Below, in pieces: positions 44,823 through 53,823 of a DNA stretch of 64,000 nt. The stretch's first letter is position 1. Every line of letters begins with the position of its first letter. The stretch comes from Microlunatus antarcticus (lineage in GTDB: Bacteria; Actinomycetota; Actinomycetes; Propionibacteriales; Propionibacteriaceae): NCBI RefSeq assembly GCF_014193425.1, contig NZ_JACHZG010000001.1:1488001-1552000 (forward strand), written 5' to 3'. The notes beneath the pieces are model-generated. The model had not been told where the DNA came from. It searched no databases and saw only the letters and a list, made by a program, of their open reading frames with translations. Both the position numbers and the translations under genes were made by a program.

Positions 44823-45659
44823 GTGACTGAGCTCGCCCCCGGGACACACGTCGTGTATCCGAACCCCCTGGCCCCCTGGTGCTCGCACCGCGGCGTCGTC
44901 TACGACGTCAACCGTGATGACAGCTACGACGTCAAGTCGTACGGCGGCCTCGACGTCCTGCACATGCCTCTCGAGGACCTCCACGTCGTCCCGGTCCCGA
45001 CCGGCCGGGTCGAGATCGGCACCCACGTCGTCGCCATGTCCGTCGAGTACCCACCCGACATGGCGCCCGACCCGTACGCCCGCCACGCCGTCGGCGTCGC
45101 CGTCAGCGTCGGCTCGACCCACGTCAGGGTGCGGTCCGACCAGCAGGACGAGGGCATCGATGAGCTTCCCGTCGACGCCGTGTTCGCCCTCCCCGCCGCT
45201 GAGACATACGTGCCCAGCGATGGCGACGAGGTCTTTCTCTCCGTCCGCGGCGACGGCAGCGACGAGGATGGCGAGACCAACCCCGTCCACGGCAACGTCT
45301 TGGCCGTCTCCGCCTCCGGAGAGGCGCTGGTCCTCACCGTGTTGGGCCAGCGGATGGTGGATCCGGCGCTCCTGGCCGTTGACGACCGAGTTGAGCCCGG
45401 AACATGGGTCGTGCTCTCTGACGGAGAGACCGGCGCCGTGACGCGCTGCGAGCTGTTCCGCACGGACAACCGCCGACACGCGTGGGGGTACACGTACACG
45501 GTCGCCTCCCCAGTTGGGCGGAGCCAGGAGTTCAAGGTGTGGTCCGGAGAGCAGTTCGACGGCTTCCTCGTCGCCAGCATCGAATCCGAGCGCATTCCCA
45601 GCACGGTGCTGCCGCTCGGCAGCACCAGCGAGCTCACTGCCCGCCCAGTCCGCACCTGA
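44823..45659 (+). CDS. Unknown protein made of repeated SH3/Tudor-like modules
   Basis: A 278-residue acidic protein from GTG 44823, five bases after GAGGAG. It looks like four beta-barrel modules in a row, each opening with G-[TD]-x-V-[VF]: GTHVVYP, GTHVVAM, GDEVFLS and GTWVVLS, each followed by V/I-rich strands and turns. No catalytic motif and no known family. A stem-loop follows the stop. It may bind protein or nucleic acid; the neighbours give no further hint. Confidence 0.55.
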   Translation: MTELAPGTHVVYPNPLAPWCSHRGVVYDVNRDDSYDVKSYGGLDVLHMPLEDLHVVPVPTGRVEIGTHVVAMSVEYPPDMAPDPYARHAVGVAVSVGSTHVRVRSDQQDEGIDELPVDAVFALPAAETYVPSDGDEVFLSVRGDGSDEDGETNPVHGNVLAVSASGEALVLTVLGQRMVDPALLAVDDRVEPGTWVVLSDGETGAVTRCELFRTDNRRHAWGYTYTVASPVGRSQEFKVWSGEQFDGFLVASIESERIPSTVLPLGSTSELTARPVRT

Positions 45660-45671
45660 GGGACCTCGCAG

Positions 45672-45696
45672 CGCATACCAGCTCTGCCGGTATGCG
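45672..45696 (+). terminator. Stem-loop after the Tudor-like gene
   Basis: CGCATACC (45672-45679) pairs perfectly with GGTATGCG (45689-45696) around a nine-base loop, 12 bases after the stop. There is no T-run, as is common in high-GC organisms. It could end transcription in both directions between the convergent genes. Confidence 0.5.
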
Positions 45697-45789
45697 TGTC
45701 TGATCTTGGTCAGAACTGTCCACGTTGTTCCTCCGCTGATACTCGTCCTTGCTGATCGTGGCGCGGTGACCCGACTGTGAGCCGAGCGC

Positions 45790-46560
45790 TTATCTCGGGT
45801 CGACGAATCGTGCGTCTCGGGCGAGTACGGCTTCGGGTGGTCCGGCTGCCCGAAGAACCACGTCGAAGACTCGGGCGGGGTCGGCCGCGTAATGAGCGCT
45901 GAACCAAGCCATGTTCGCCTCGACAACTACCCATCCCGGGCTGGGTTGGCTGACCCAGGCGACATCGACCACAACGGCGCTCGGAAGGTTGTGAGCATGC
46001 CCGTCAAGCAGGTCGTCTACGAAGCGGTGAAGGGACGGACGTGCGTCGGGGTCGAGCTGCCGGGCGTCGGGGTGACCGCGGATCCGGTAGCTAGACGAGG
46101 CGTGGACGGCGCCGTCCAGGATCCAGAACCGGTACTCATCCGTCATCGTCACCAGGTCACTGATGAGCAGCGGCTCGTCCTCCGGCAAGGTCGGCAGCTC
46201 GTAGCCGAAGTACGGACCAGGTTCGAAGCCCTTCTCTCGGGGCATCTTGACGAATAGCTGTTCCTGCAAGCCGTAAGCCTCGAGTGCAGGCACGAGCTGG
46301 ACCTGTCGCCGCAGGAAACGCTCGGGAAGGGTGGCCAGCCAGTCGTCGTGGGGCTCAAGGAGCGCGAGCGGGGACTGGCGCTGGACGTGGGCGGCGAGAC
46401 GAGGACCTCCGAACAGATGTAGCTGGCCCGAGGTGGGTACCAGCGGAAGGTCCCTACCGAGTACGACGGGGAGCACGTCGAAACCTCTGCTGGCTGCCTC
46501 GTCGCTGAGTGCTCGAACTGTGGACGTGACCGACGCAGGAACGATGAATGTGCCGCCCAT
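45790..46560 (-). CDS. ATP-grasp-domain protein (DUF4343-like)
   Basis: A 256-residue protein from ATG 46560, which follows GGAGG by five bases. The C-terminal two thirds have the ATP-grasp pattern: QLFVKMPREKGFEPGPYF, EPLLISDLVTMTDEYRFWIL, a loop with SSYRIRGHP, and VVVDVAWVSQPSPGWVVVEANMAWFSA with the metal-binding E-x-N. ATP-grasp enzymes ligate amines to activated carboxylates, and this subgroup is often found in peptide-modification or phage/mobile contexts. No precursor peptide gene is evident nearby. Confidence 0.75.
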   Translation of the reverse strand: MGGTFIVPASVTSTVRALSDEAASRGFDVLPVVLGRDLPLVPTSGQLHLFGGPRLAAHVQRQSPLALLEPHDDWLATLPERFLRRQVQLVPALEAYGLQEQLFVKMPREKGFEPGPYFGYELPTLPEDEPLLISDLVTMTDEYRFWILDGAVHASSSYRIRGHPDARQLDPDARPSLHRFVDDLLDGHAHNLPSAVVVDVAWVSQPSPGWVVVEANMAWFSAHYAADPARVFDVVLRAAGPPEAVLARDARFVDPR

Positions 46561-46892
46561 CTCATCCTCCGGCTCTGGAGCTCTCGAAGAGCCACGGCGG
46601 TAGTGGTCCAATTAAGCGTCGCGGCCCAGTTTCGAAGGACTGGACTAACTGGTCGACTCATCGTCGGGCTGCCCCGCGGTGATCGCGTTACGCGTGTGAC
46701 GAACCATCCACGCGTCTGCGAAGACTAGATGAATGGTCGAGTCGCGTCGACCAGATTGACGCGACCTATCGACAGATGCCTGCTGGTCGAGGACCTGAGT
46801 TCCGGTGCGGCGCGTCAACGACTCGGCCGCCTGGTCATCGCGCCGAGGCCCGGGGGACGCCGGCCGAGCCTCGGCACAGATGAGTTGCTGTT

Positions 46893-47237
46893 TCAGCCGT
46901 TGGCCTTCTCGTACGCTTCGCGAACGTCTGTGGAGACGCGTCCTCGGCTGGACACCTCGTAGCCGTTGTCCTGCGCCCAGGCGCGGATGTCGCTCGTAGT
47001 CGGTGCGTTGTCGCTGTCGACAGGCTGGGCTACGGCTGTGTTGACGGTTCGCTTGCGACGGCCACCGGTGCGGCGGGCGACGGCGACCCATTGGGCGAGC
47101 GCATCTCGTAGCCCTTGGGCGTTGTCGGTGGAGAGGTCGACCTCGTACTCGACGCCGTCGAGGCCGAACATGACGGTCTCGTCAGCTTCGGAGCCGTCGA
47201 GGTCGTCTTCGAGGATCACTTGTACCCGCTGTGCCAT
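46893..47237 (-). CDS. lsr2: Lsr2-family nucleoid-associated protein
   Basis: A 114-residue protein. The N-terminal dimerisation domain (AQRVQVILEDDLDGSEADET, VEYEVDLSTDNAQGLRDAL) is followed by a basic linker and a C-terminal DNA-binding domain (IRAWAQDNGYEVSSRGRVST) with an SRGR core, close to the RGR AT-hook-like loop of Lsr2. It ends with VREAYEKAN, as family members do. ATG 47237 follows AAAGGAAG. An element-borne Lsr2 probably silences element genes or competes with the host copy. The frame continues upstream to 47399 but without family similarity. Confidence 0.92.
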   Translation of the reverse strand: MAQRVQVILEDDLDGSEADETVMFGLDGVEYEVDLSTDNAQGLRDALAQWVAVARRTGGRRKRTVNTAVAQPVDSDNAPTTSDIRAWAQDNGYEVSSRGRVSTDVREAYEKANG

Positions 47238-47708
47238 TGTGCTTCCTTTCATCACGCTTTCCTGACTAGACGAGGGTAACGCCTGAAGTCTCCTCTGCCG
47301 CTTGCCTCCACGAATGAGGACGACGACGGCGCAACAATTCATGCGGCAGCGCAAGGAGTAGGGATCCATCCCGAGACGTTGAAGAAGGTCGTATTCCATA
47401 GCAGAGTTTGACGTTCGACTTTCCGCACCTGTACTTCAGCCGCGGGCCGACCAGGCTGGTGCTAGCGGGATTGGTCGAGCCTCGAGGCAGCGTTGACGCG
47501 CTCAGACTGCCCGCGGCGATTCGCGCAAGCGGCACGTCTTGCTGCCGAGCTTCACTGACGCGCCCAAACCGAGGGGACCAATGGGTGACGGCGAGTGGCG
47601 CCTTCAAGTACGGCTGCGGGCTGTTCGAGCTCAAAAGAGCTACCGAGTGGTGAGTCTTGGCAGCTCGCCCTCGATGGATGCCGTTCGGCGGCTTCTTGGG
47701 GTCGGGGG
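47238..47708. other. 471-bp intergenic region, no gene seen
   Basis: It lies between the start of the lsr2-like gene and the 3' end of the relaxase gene, both on the minus strand. It should carry the lsr2 promoter. Frames here are antisense-like and have no homology. Confidence 0.5.
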
Positions 47709-50700
47709 TCACCTGGTGCGGCCCTGGACAGGTCCCGATGGCTGACCAGCGTTTCCCACATCTTCCAAGTGAGTCTCGCGCTGATCGAGGGTGGTCGCGG
47801 GTCGGCGTGTGGCGGGTGATGGACGTAGCAGGTCGAGTCGTTCCCCAACCCGACCCTCTCGTGTCGGCGGCTGAGAGTCGTTCTGGACGTGGTGGAGGAG
47901 TTGTTCGCGCAGCCAGGTGGGATCGAGGTGGTGCTTGTGGGTGAGCATGTCGACCGAGGTCGCCCAAGTGCGCGGCGGGCGGGCGGCGGCGATGCGCAGG
48001 AACCAGTCGATCTGTTCACGAACAGCCTGCCCGGGACTTGTGCGCAGGTGGTCTGCGAGAGGGCCGGCGTTGGCCAGCACGGCTCGGACGCTTGCGGCGC
48101 CGTGACGGCGGTAGAGCTCGGCGGGATCGGCCGATGCGGGTAGCTGAGCAAATCGCGGGTCGAGATTGGCGTGCGTGAGGGTCCAGAAGGCGCGCTCGGC
48201 TGCTGCGGCTCCTGCGGTGTCGGGGTCAGGGGCGAGGATCGGGTCCATCCGGAGATGGCCGATTAGCGCGGCTTGCTGGTCGGTGAGGGCGGTGCCGAGG
48301 GTGGCGACGCCGGTGTGGCGGTCACCGTCGGCGAGGCTGATGGCGATGGCGTCGAGTGGTCCCTCGACCAGCACGGGAACTCGTGCAGCGCTGCCCGTGC
48401 GGGTGAGCTCGTTGTCGTCGACAGGGCGTTGAGCTCGTCCCCGGCCGAGCAGATGGGCGCCGTAGAGGTGGTGACTCTTGCTGTAGAGGGCGGTGGTCGG
48501 GGTGTTCAGATACTTCGGTTCGGTGGGTGTGCCTGGCCGGTCGTGGCGTCGGGCGACGAAGCCGACGAGGTCGCCGTCGGTGTCGTGGATGGGCAGGACG
48601 AGTCGGTCGCGGAACAGGTCGATCAGGTTCCCGTGGCTCGTGTGGCGGGCCACGCCGGCGTCGAGCATGTCCTGGTCGGTAACGCCACGGGTGCGGAGGT
48701 GGTCGATGAGGTGGGTCCAGCCGGCTGGTGCGTGGCCGGGGGAGAAGCGGGCGTCGTCGGCAAGGTCCTTGCCGCACCGTTCGGTGAGGTATCGCGCAGA
48801 CCAGGACCCGGCGTACCGGCTGCGGTAGTAGTGCAGCGTCAGCTCGTTGACCTTCAGCAGTTCCGCTCGACGCTCGGGCGCCAGCTCGACAGAAGGGCGC
48901 TCGGGTACGGGTGCCGGTTGGCCGAGGCGGAGCATGCCAGCCACAAGAAGAGCCAGATCCACCCGGTGCTGCGCTGTGACCATCCTCGCCGGTGCCGGGC
49001 CCTCGGGTATCCGCGTGGTGTTGTCGGACTGGTTGGCCGGTCGTCGCTCGAGCGCCTTGATGGCCTCGGGCGAAAGGTGTCGTTGCAGGCGCCACCACAA
49101 GGCCGCGGAGGGGTAGTCGTCGGGTAATGGCTTCTCGTCGAGCGCTGCTTGCAGCGCCGGTCTGACGGCGACGTCTTGACGCGTGAGAGAGGCGAGGTGG
49201 CGTTCGAGCTGTGGCCGGTAGGGGTCGGTCCCCGGCCGGGCGAATGGCGACAGCAGCGGTTCGGCATGGTCGGTTGCGGCGACTCCAGACGCAACCTCGA
49301 GGTGGTGATACCAGGGTTGCGTGGACGGGTCGGTCGGAGGTGCTCCGAGCGGGCTGGGGTCGTTCGTAGGGATTCGGTGGCTCGCTCGCCAGACGGCGAT
49401 GTCGCCGACGACATCGGGATTTGCGTCTTCCGGGAGGGCGTTGGTCCACGCTGGCCGGACGTACGCGCTGTTGGTTCGAACCGCTTCGGCGAGGTCGCGG
49501 ACGAGGGTGCTGCGGGCGGTGAGATAGGCACCGAAGGTCGGGTGCTCGAGGAGGCGTTCCGGCACCGGGGGCAGCCAGGGCAGCGGACCACCGGCTGGCG
49601 ATGCCTGGCCGCTAAGGATGCGGCGGTGCAGGACAGCCGCCCGGTCGTGGGCGGGCCTGTCCGGGTCGTCGAGGAGTTGGAGCGCGACGGCGACGGCGAG
49701 GGTGAGCTGGTGTGCGGGGTCGTGGCCGTAGGTGGCGTCGAGAAGAAGCTGGGATCGCAGTGTGGGCCACGCGGGTTCGTCGGTCAGGCCGGGGACGAGT
49801 CGCTGGGCTGTCGTCGTGAGGTGGAGGTCGACTTCGGGTGGGGTGGTGTGTTCGGCGGCGAGGCGGAGGCTGTCGCGGTAGCGGTCTATCTCGTCGGGGA
49901 GCCGGAGCGTGGGGTCGTGCAGGTCCTCGCGGTAGCCGGTGGCGGATTGGTCGTCGCCGTCACGGGTGACGATCTGCTCCAGCATCTGCGTCGCGGTCCG
50001 AGATGGTGCCGCGTCGGGCCCGGTCGGCTCGCGGGTGCCGGCGTCGGGGTCGAGCTGGAGGTAGACGTGGTTCGCGGACCTGCCTCGGGTGAGGAGTGTG
50101 TACAGCTGCGCGCGGGTTTCTTGGCCGGTGATCAGGCCGTGGACGGTGTCGCACGTGGAGCCTTGCGCGGCGTGGATGGTGCTGGCGTAGCCGAGCTCGA
50201 CCGACTCCGTGACATAGGGGGCGGGGAGCGTGACCTTCCGGTCGCCGTTCATGGTTCGTACGGTGAGCCTTCCGTCGCGGTGGACATGATTGACCCTCCA
50301 CCGGTCGCCGTTGCGGACCCACCGCGACCCTGACCTGAGGCGTCGGTCGTTCGTCCTGGTGATGACCGTGTCGCCGACGCTGGCGTGGTTGTGGTCCGCG
50401 AGGACCACCTCGCGCACGTCCGACGCGGATGTTGGAGCTGTCGAGAGGCGTGTGGCGCGGGCGCGTGCGTTCAGGTCAGCGGCGAGGTCGCGGGTCGGGG
50501 CGAGCATCAGGCTGTCGCGACCCTCGGCCCGGTCGGTGGTCCAGGCGGCGAACAGCTGGTCGGCTGCGGTCGTGGTGTCGCCGACGTGGATGCGGTGTTC
50601 GTCGAGGTAGAAGCCGATCGCCTCGGGGCGCCCCTCGCGCAGCGCCAGCGACGCGGCCGCCTCCGCTGCATCACTGAAGCGGACGACGTCGTCGAGCCGA

Positions 50701-52889
50701 ACCGCCCCATGCCGCGCCGCCAGGTCGCGGAGGACACCGCCAGCGCCGACAGCAGCAAGCTGCTGGTCATCGCCGACCAGCCGCACTGAACCCCCGACCT
50801 TCAGCACGTAAGAGATTGCGCGGGCCAGGCTCGGGCTGTCGGCCAGCCCGGCCTCGTCGACCACGACCAACGAACGAGGGCCCAGCTCACTCACCCAGGC
50901 CGGTCGCGGCGCGTCGAGATGGTCGAGGGCCCAGACGAGCTTGGCGAGGGTGTCGGTCGGCCCGTCCAGCTGCTCGGCGAGGACGCCGGCCGCCGCGGCG
51001 GACGGGGCCAGTCCGACCACGTTCCCTCCGGCCGACACCCACGCCTGAGCCAGCACCCGCAGGGCGGTGGTCTTGCCGGTCCCGGCCGGAGCCAGGGCCA
51101 GCTGCACCCGCCGCCCTGAACCGGCCAGCTCCCGCACAAGCCCGACCTGACCCGGGTTCAACGCCGGCCCCTCCAACGCTGCCTGACTGAGAGCCAGCTC
51201 GACCGTTGCTGTGTCGACCCGCCGGCCGTCATGCCGCGCTCCGGCGGCAACAATCTCGTCTTCCGCCGTCAGCACGCGCGAGGACGTCCACCGGTGCGTT
51301 CCGACGACCTCGTACACCGACGACCCGTCCGACCGCTGCAGCTCCACTGGCACTGGTAGGCCTGGGGGTCCCATCAGGGGAACGCAGCGATTGATCGCGT
51401 CGCCGACCACGAGGTCCACGACATGGCCCGCCATGTCGGGGGTGACATCGAGGGTGCGAACCTGCCGCTGCGCCTCGGCCTGCAGGTGCCACACATTCCA
51501 CGTCGCTCGTTCGGCCTCAAGAACCGCGACGAGCTGTCCGGCGGTCTGGGCGATCCAAGCTCCGTCGACGGGTGGGCCGACCTCTAGTCGGGGAGCAAGG
51601 GCCCGGAAGACCATCGAGTCCACGACAGCCCGGCCGCCCAGCAGCTGATCTGCCTGCGCGGCCCACGCCGTGCGCTGCTCGTCGAGGCTGCGGGGCTCGT
51701 GCTTCGCCGGTCGTGTCTCGAGGGTCGCCTGCTGGGCCAGCGCCCACGCCTCGCGACGCGTCGGCGGCCGCCCGGTCTGCTGCTGGAAGTCACGCGCGAG
51801 CTCGGCCCGGCGCACGTCGATGTCGCGCCGCCGCGACGACCAACCCTCGAGCAGTCGCCCGTCGACGCCGACCACCTCCCGCACCGGACGCCGTCCTCGA
51901 TCACCGGACTCTCCGGTCAACCGGGAAGCGAAGCGCAGGCCGAGTCGTTCCCCCAGGTGACGTTCCACCGCCGTGTTGTACGTCTCCGACGCCGCAACGG
52001 TCGCGGCGTAGAGGACGCGCCCGTCGATTGCGAGCCACTTGCCCTGGCGGGTTTGCACCTTGTTCGCGACCGCCACGTGGGTGTGCAGGTCCGGATCCCC
52101 CGCACGAGAGTCGCGGTGAGTGAACGCCGCACCCACCAGACCGGTCACCTCAACCTGACGTACCCCCCGCGCACCCTCACGCGAGAACAACGCCCGCGTC
52201 TCGACCAACCGCAAGGCGTCCCCGACCGCCGCGCGATGGCATCGCTCGATCTCCGCAGCGACAGCCGGGGGAGCGACCGCCCACAAAGCCGACACCGACT
52301 TCACCGGTGAGAACGTCAGGTCGAACCCCGACACGGGCTGCGCAGGACTCGCCGACCACCGCGCCACCGCGGACGACAGCTCCCGTGCATCCGACGGAGC
52401 CCGACCGTGTTGACGCTCGAACCACTCCGCCGCGACCTTCGACACTGCCGCCGCCCGCCCGGTCTGAGGCGACGTCGGTGGTTCACCGGAGGAAGAACGG
52501 CGCGCCGCGAGGCGCCGCGACACTTCCGCCTCGAACGCGGTGTCGGAGGTTGACCGAACCCGGAACGGTGCGCCGAGATGGCCAGCCTTCGCCGACTCCG
52601 ATAAGGACGCTCCGGCCGCCGCGGCTGTCGCGACACGTGATTCCGCGAGGGGGTGCAGGCCCTGGCCGAACAAGGACCGCATCTGCTCGGCCTCGACCAC
52701 CTGTCCGGCTGTGAGTCCGTCTACGCCGGCCAGGCCAGACCCGACCCACAGCCCCGGCGTCTCGCCTCGCTCGGAGTAGTACGACGCCAGAGGCGCCCGG
52801 CCAGCGTGCGTCGCGTCCTGGCGCGCGACCTGTCGGGTCAGGTACTCGTAACCCGACCCCGCCCACAACTTGTGCAGCGACAACGTCAC
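47709..52889 (-). CDS. MobF-type relaxase fused to helicase and DnaG/TOPRIM-like primase
   Basis: A 1726-residue transfer initiator. Residues 1 to about 430 are a TrwC-type relaxase: candidate catalytic tyrosines in SGYEYLTRQ at the N terminus and the metal-binding histidines in DPDLHTHVAVANK (about 268). A RecD/TraI-like helicase follows with Walker A LAPAGTGKTTALRVL (about 600), VVDEAGLADSP (Walker B) and a C-terminal YASTIHAAQGSTCDTV. Residues about 1345-1600 are a DnaG-type catalytic region (YLTERCGKDL, DRLVLPIHDTDGDLVGFVAR, TOPRIM LVEGPLDAIAISLADGDRH). Nicking, unwinding and priming in one chain would let it start replication of the transferred strand. GTG start. Confidence 0.9.
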   Translation of the reverse strand: MTLSLHKLWAGSGYEYLTRQVARQDATHAGRAPLASYYSERGETPGLWVGSGLAGVDGLTAGQVVEAEQMRSLFGQGLHPLAESRVATAAAAGASLSESAKAGHLGAPFRVRSTSDTAFEAEVSRRLAARRSSSGEPPTSPQTGRAAAVSKVAAEWFERQHGRAPSDARELSSAVARWSASPAQPVSGFDLTFSPVKSVSALWAVAPPAVAAEIERCHRAAVGDALRLVETRALFSREGARGVRQVEVTGLVGAAFTHRDSRAGDPDLHTHVAVANKVQTRQGKWLAIDGRVLYAATVAASETYNTAVERHLGERLGLRFASRLTGESGDRGRRPVREVVGVDGRLLEGWSSRRRDIDVRRAELARDFQQQTGRPPTRREAWALAQQATLETRPAKHEPRSLDEQRTAWAAQADQLLGGRAVVDSMVFRALAPRLEVGPPVDGAWIAQTAGQLVAVLEAERATWNVWHLQAEAQRQVRTLDVTPDMAGHVVDLVVGDAINRCVPLMGPPGLPVPVELQRSDGSSVYEVVGTHRWTSSRVLTAEDEIVAAGARHDGRRVDTATVELALSQAALEGPALNPGQVGLVRELAGSGRRVQLALAPAGTGKTTALRVLAQAWVSAGGNVVGLAPSAAAAGVLAEQLDGPTDTLAKLVWALDHLDAPRPAWVSELGPRSLVVVDEAGLADSPSLARAISYVLKVGGSVRLVGDDQQLAAVGAGGVLRDLAARHGAVRLDDVVRFSDAAEAAASLALREGRPEAIGFYLDEHRIHVGDTTTAADQLFAAWTTDRAEGRDSLMLAPTRDLAADLNARARATRLSTAPTSASDVREVVLADHNHASVGDTVITRTNDRRLRSGSRWVRNGDRWRVNHVHRDGRLTVRTMNGDRKVTLPAPYVTESVELGYASTIHAAQGSTCDTVHGLITGQETRAQLYTLLTRGRSANHVYLQLDPDAGTREPTGPDAAPSRTATQMLEQIVTRDGDDQSATGYREDLHDPTLRLPDEIDRYRDSLRLAAEHTTPPEVDLHLTTTAQRLVPGLTDEPAWPTLRSQLLLDATYGHDPAHQLTLAVAVALQLLDDPDRPAHDRAAVLHRRILSGQASPAGGPLPWLPPVPERLLEHPTFGAYLTARSTLVRDLAEAVRTNSAYVRPAWTNALPEDANPDVVGDIAVWRASHRIPTNDPSPLGAPPTDPSTQPWYHHLEVASGVAATDHAEPLLSPFARPGTDPYRPQLERHLASLTRQDVAVRPALQAALDEKPLPDDYPSAALWWRLQRHLSPEAIKALERRPANQSDNTTRIPEGPAPARMVTAQHRVDLALLVAGMLRLGQPAPVPERPSVELAPERRAELLKVNELTLHYYRSRYAGSWSARYLTERCGKDLADDARFSPGHAPAGWTHLIDHLRTRGVTDQDMLDAGVARHTSHGNLIDLFRDRLVLPIHDTDGDLVGFVARRHDRPGTPTEPKYLNTPTTALYSKSHHLYGAHLLGRGRAQRPVDDNELTRTGSAARVPVLVEGPLDAIAISLADGDRHTGVATLGTALTDQQAALIGHLRMDPILAPDPDTAGAAAAERAFWTLTHANLDPRFAQLPASADPAELYRRHGAASVRAVLANAGPLADHLRTSPGQAVREQIDWFLRIAAARPPRTWATSVDMLTHKHHLDPTWLREQLLHHVQNDSQPPTREGRVGERLDLLRPSPATRRPATTLDQRETHLEDVGNAGQPSGPVQGRTR

Positions 52890-53360
52890 GCACCCCGAAG
52901 GCCGCCAACGCCTCGCCCACGCTCACCTCAACGGCGCCAGGCAGTCGGAGTGCAAGAGGTGTGTAGGAGTTCCTCGCTCAGCGTCACTCCGGCTGATCTG
53001 GACGAGGCGCGTGGTTGCCAGCCCTCGGGAGAGACGTCGACCCGACGTACCGGAGGACGCATATTCGCCATAACTCAAGCAGGTGTTCGCATGGTCGGAG
53101 GACCCGACCGGCTAGAGGTACATGAATGGGGCAGGACACCTCGTGCCCGGTAGGAAGCACCCATCTCAATGGGGCTCCAGCGTCTCAGCAAGGGGTCAGC
53201 GGCGGGCGTCTCGAGAGGTCGGTCCCCCTGCCGGACCATCGGCCTCCGGCTCGACGGACCGTCAGATAACGTCCTTTATCTACCCGTCCGCGGCGTCGTG
53301 CCCGCGCTGTAGCCCGCAGATCCATCGAAGATTCGGGTTCAGTGCGGCGCAGTGCCGGCA
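52890..53360. other. 471-bp non-coding region upstream of the relaxase gene, possible oriT
   Basis: MobF relaxases usually act at an origin of transfer near their own gene. This stretch has no gene and contains an inverted repeat AGATAA/TTATCT (53264-53269 and 53276-53281, six-base loop) in a locally AT-rich spot. No nic consensus can be named, so the oriT idea rests on position and this repeat. Confidence 0.35.
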
Positions 53361-53561
53361 TCAGCTGCCGGGAGGCGGGGTGTCTCGCCGCTTCCTGTCC
53401 GCGTCGGAGAACTCGCCGTTGATGATCCGGTCAGCCATGCTTCTTGCGTCTAACTCGTTCTCGTAGCCCTGCCCGCCGTCGGTCGCCACGACCTCGCCGT
53501 TCACGGTGAGGTTCCAGGCCCACTTGTCGTCTTTGCGCTTGTACACCAGTCGCTTAGCCAC
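53361..53561 (-). CDS. DUF1508 (YegP-like) small protein
   Basis: A 66-residue protein from GTG 53561: KRLVYKRKDDKWAWNLTVNG, then GEVVATDGGQGYEN and DARSMADRIINGEF. It has the W-x-W/strand and G-x-Y pattern of one DUF1508 repeat, a small alpha/beta fold of unknown function often duplicated in enterobacterial YegP. A GGAGC precedes the start closely. It lies between the relaxase and the TIR operon. Confidence 0.75.
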   Translation of the reverse strand: MAKRLVYKRKDDKWAWNLTVNGEVVATDGGQGYENELDARSMADRIINGEFSDADRKRRDTPPPGS

Positions 53562-53768
53562 GCTCCGACTGTGCCACAGGCCGCGCCTACGGGGCAGTAG
53601 TCTGCACCTCGCCGACAGCCAAGAGGTGCGGCCGGAGCCGCACACGCCGCCCGGGTGGTGGTTGTGAGGGCGATAAGCCCTAGCGACTCGCTGACCGCAT
53701 GCTTGGCCGTTGGACAGGCGCGGCACGCCCCGAAGGGGAGTTCTCAGTAGCGGCTGAGTTGGAGCGCT

Positions 53769-53822
53769 GTTCTCCCGCACGTAACTAGCCGGGCGATCCG
53801 GCAGTGGGACGTGCGGGAGAAC
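53769..53822. terminator. Long nested stem-loop ending the TIR operon
   Basis: GTTCTCCCGCACGT (53769-53782) pairs perfectly with 53809-53822. The 26-base interior contains a second stem GCCGG/CCGGC (53788-53802). It begins one base after the stop codon of the minus-strand TIR gene, as expected for a terminator. Confidence 0.7.
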
Positions 53823-53823
53823 C

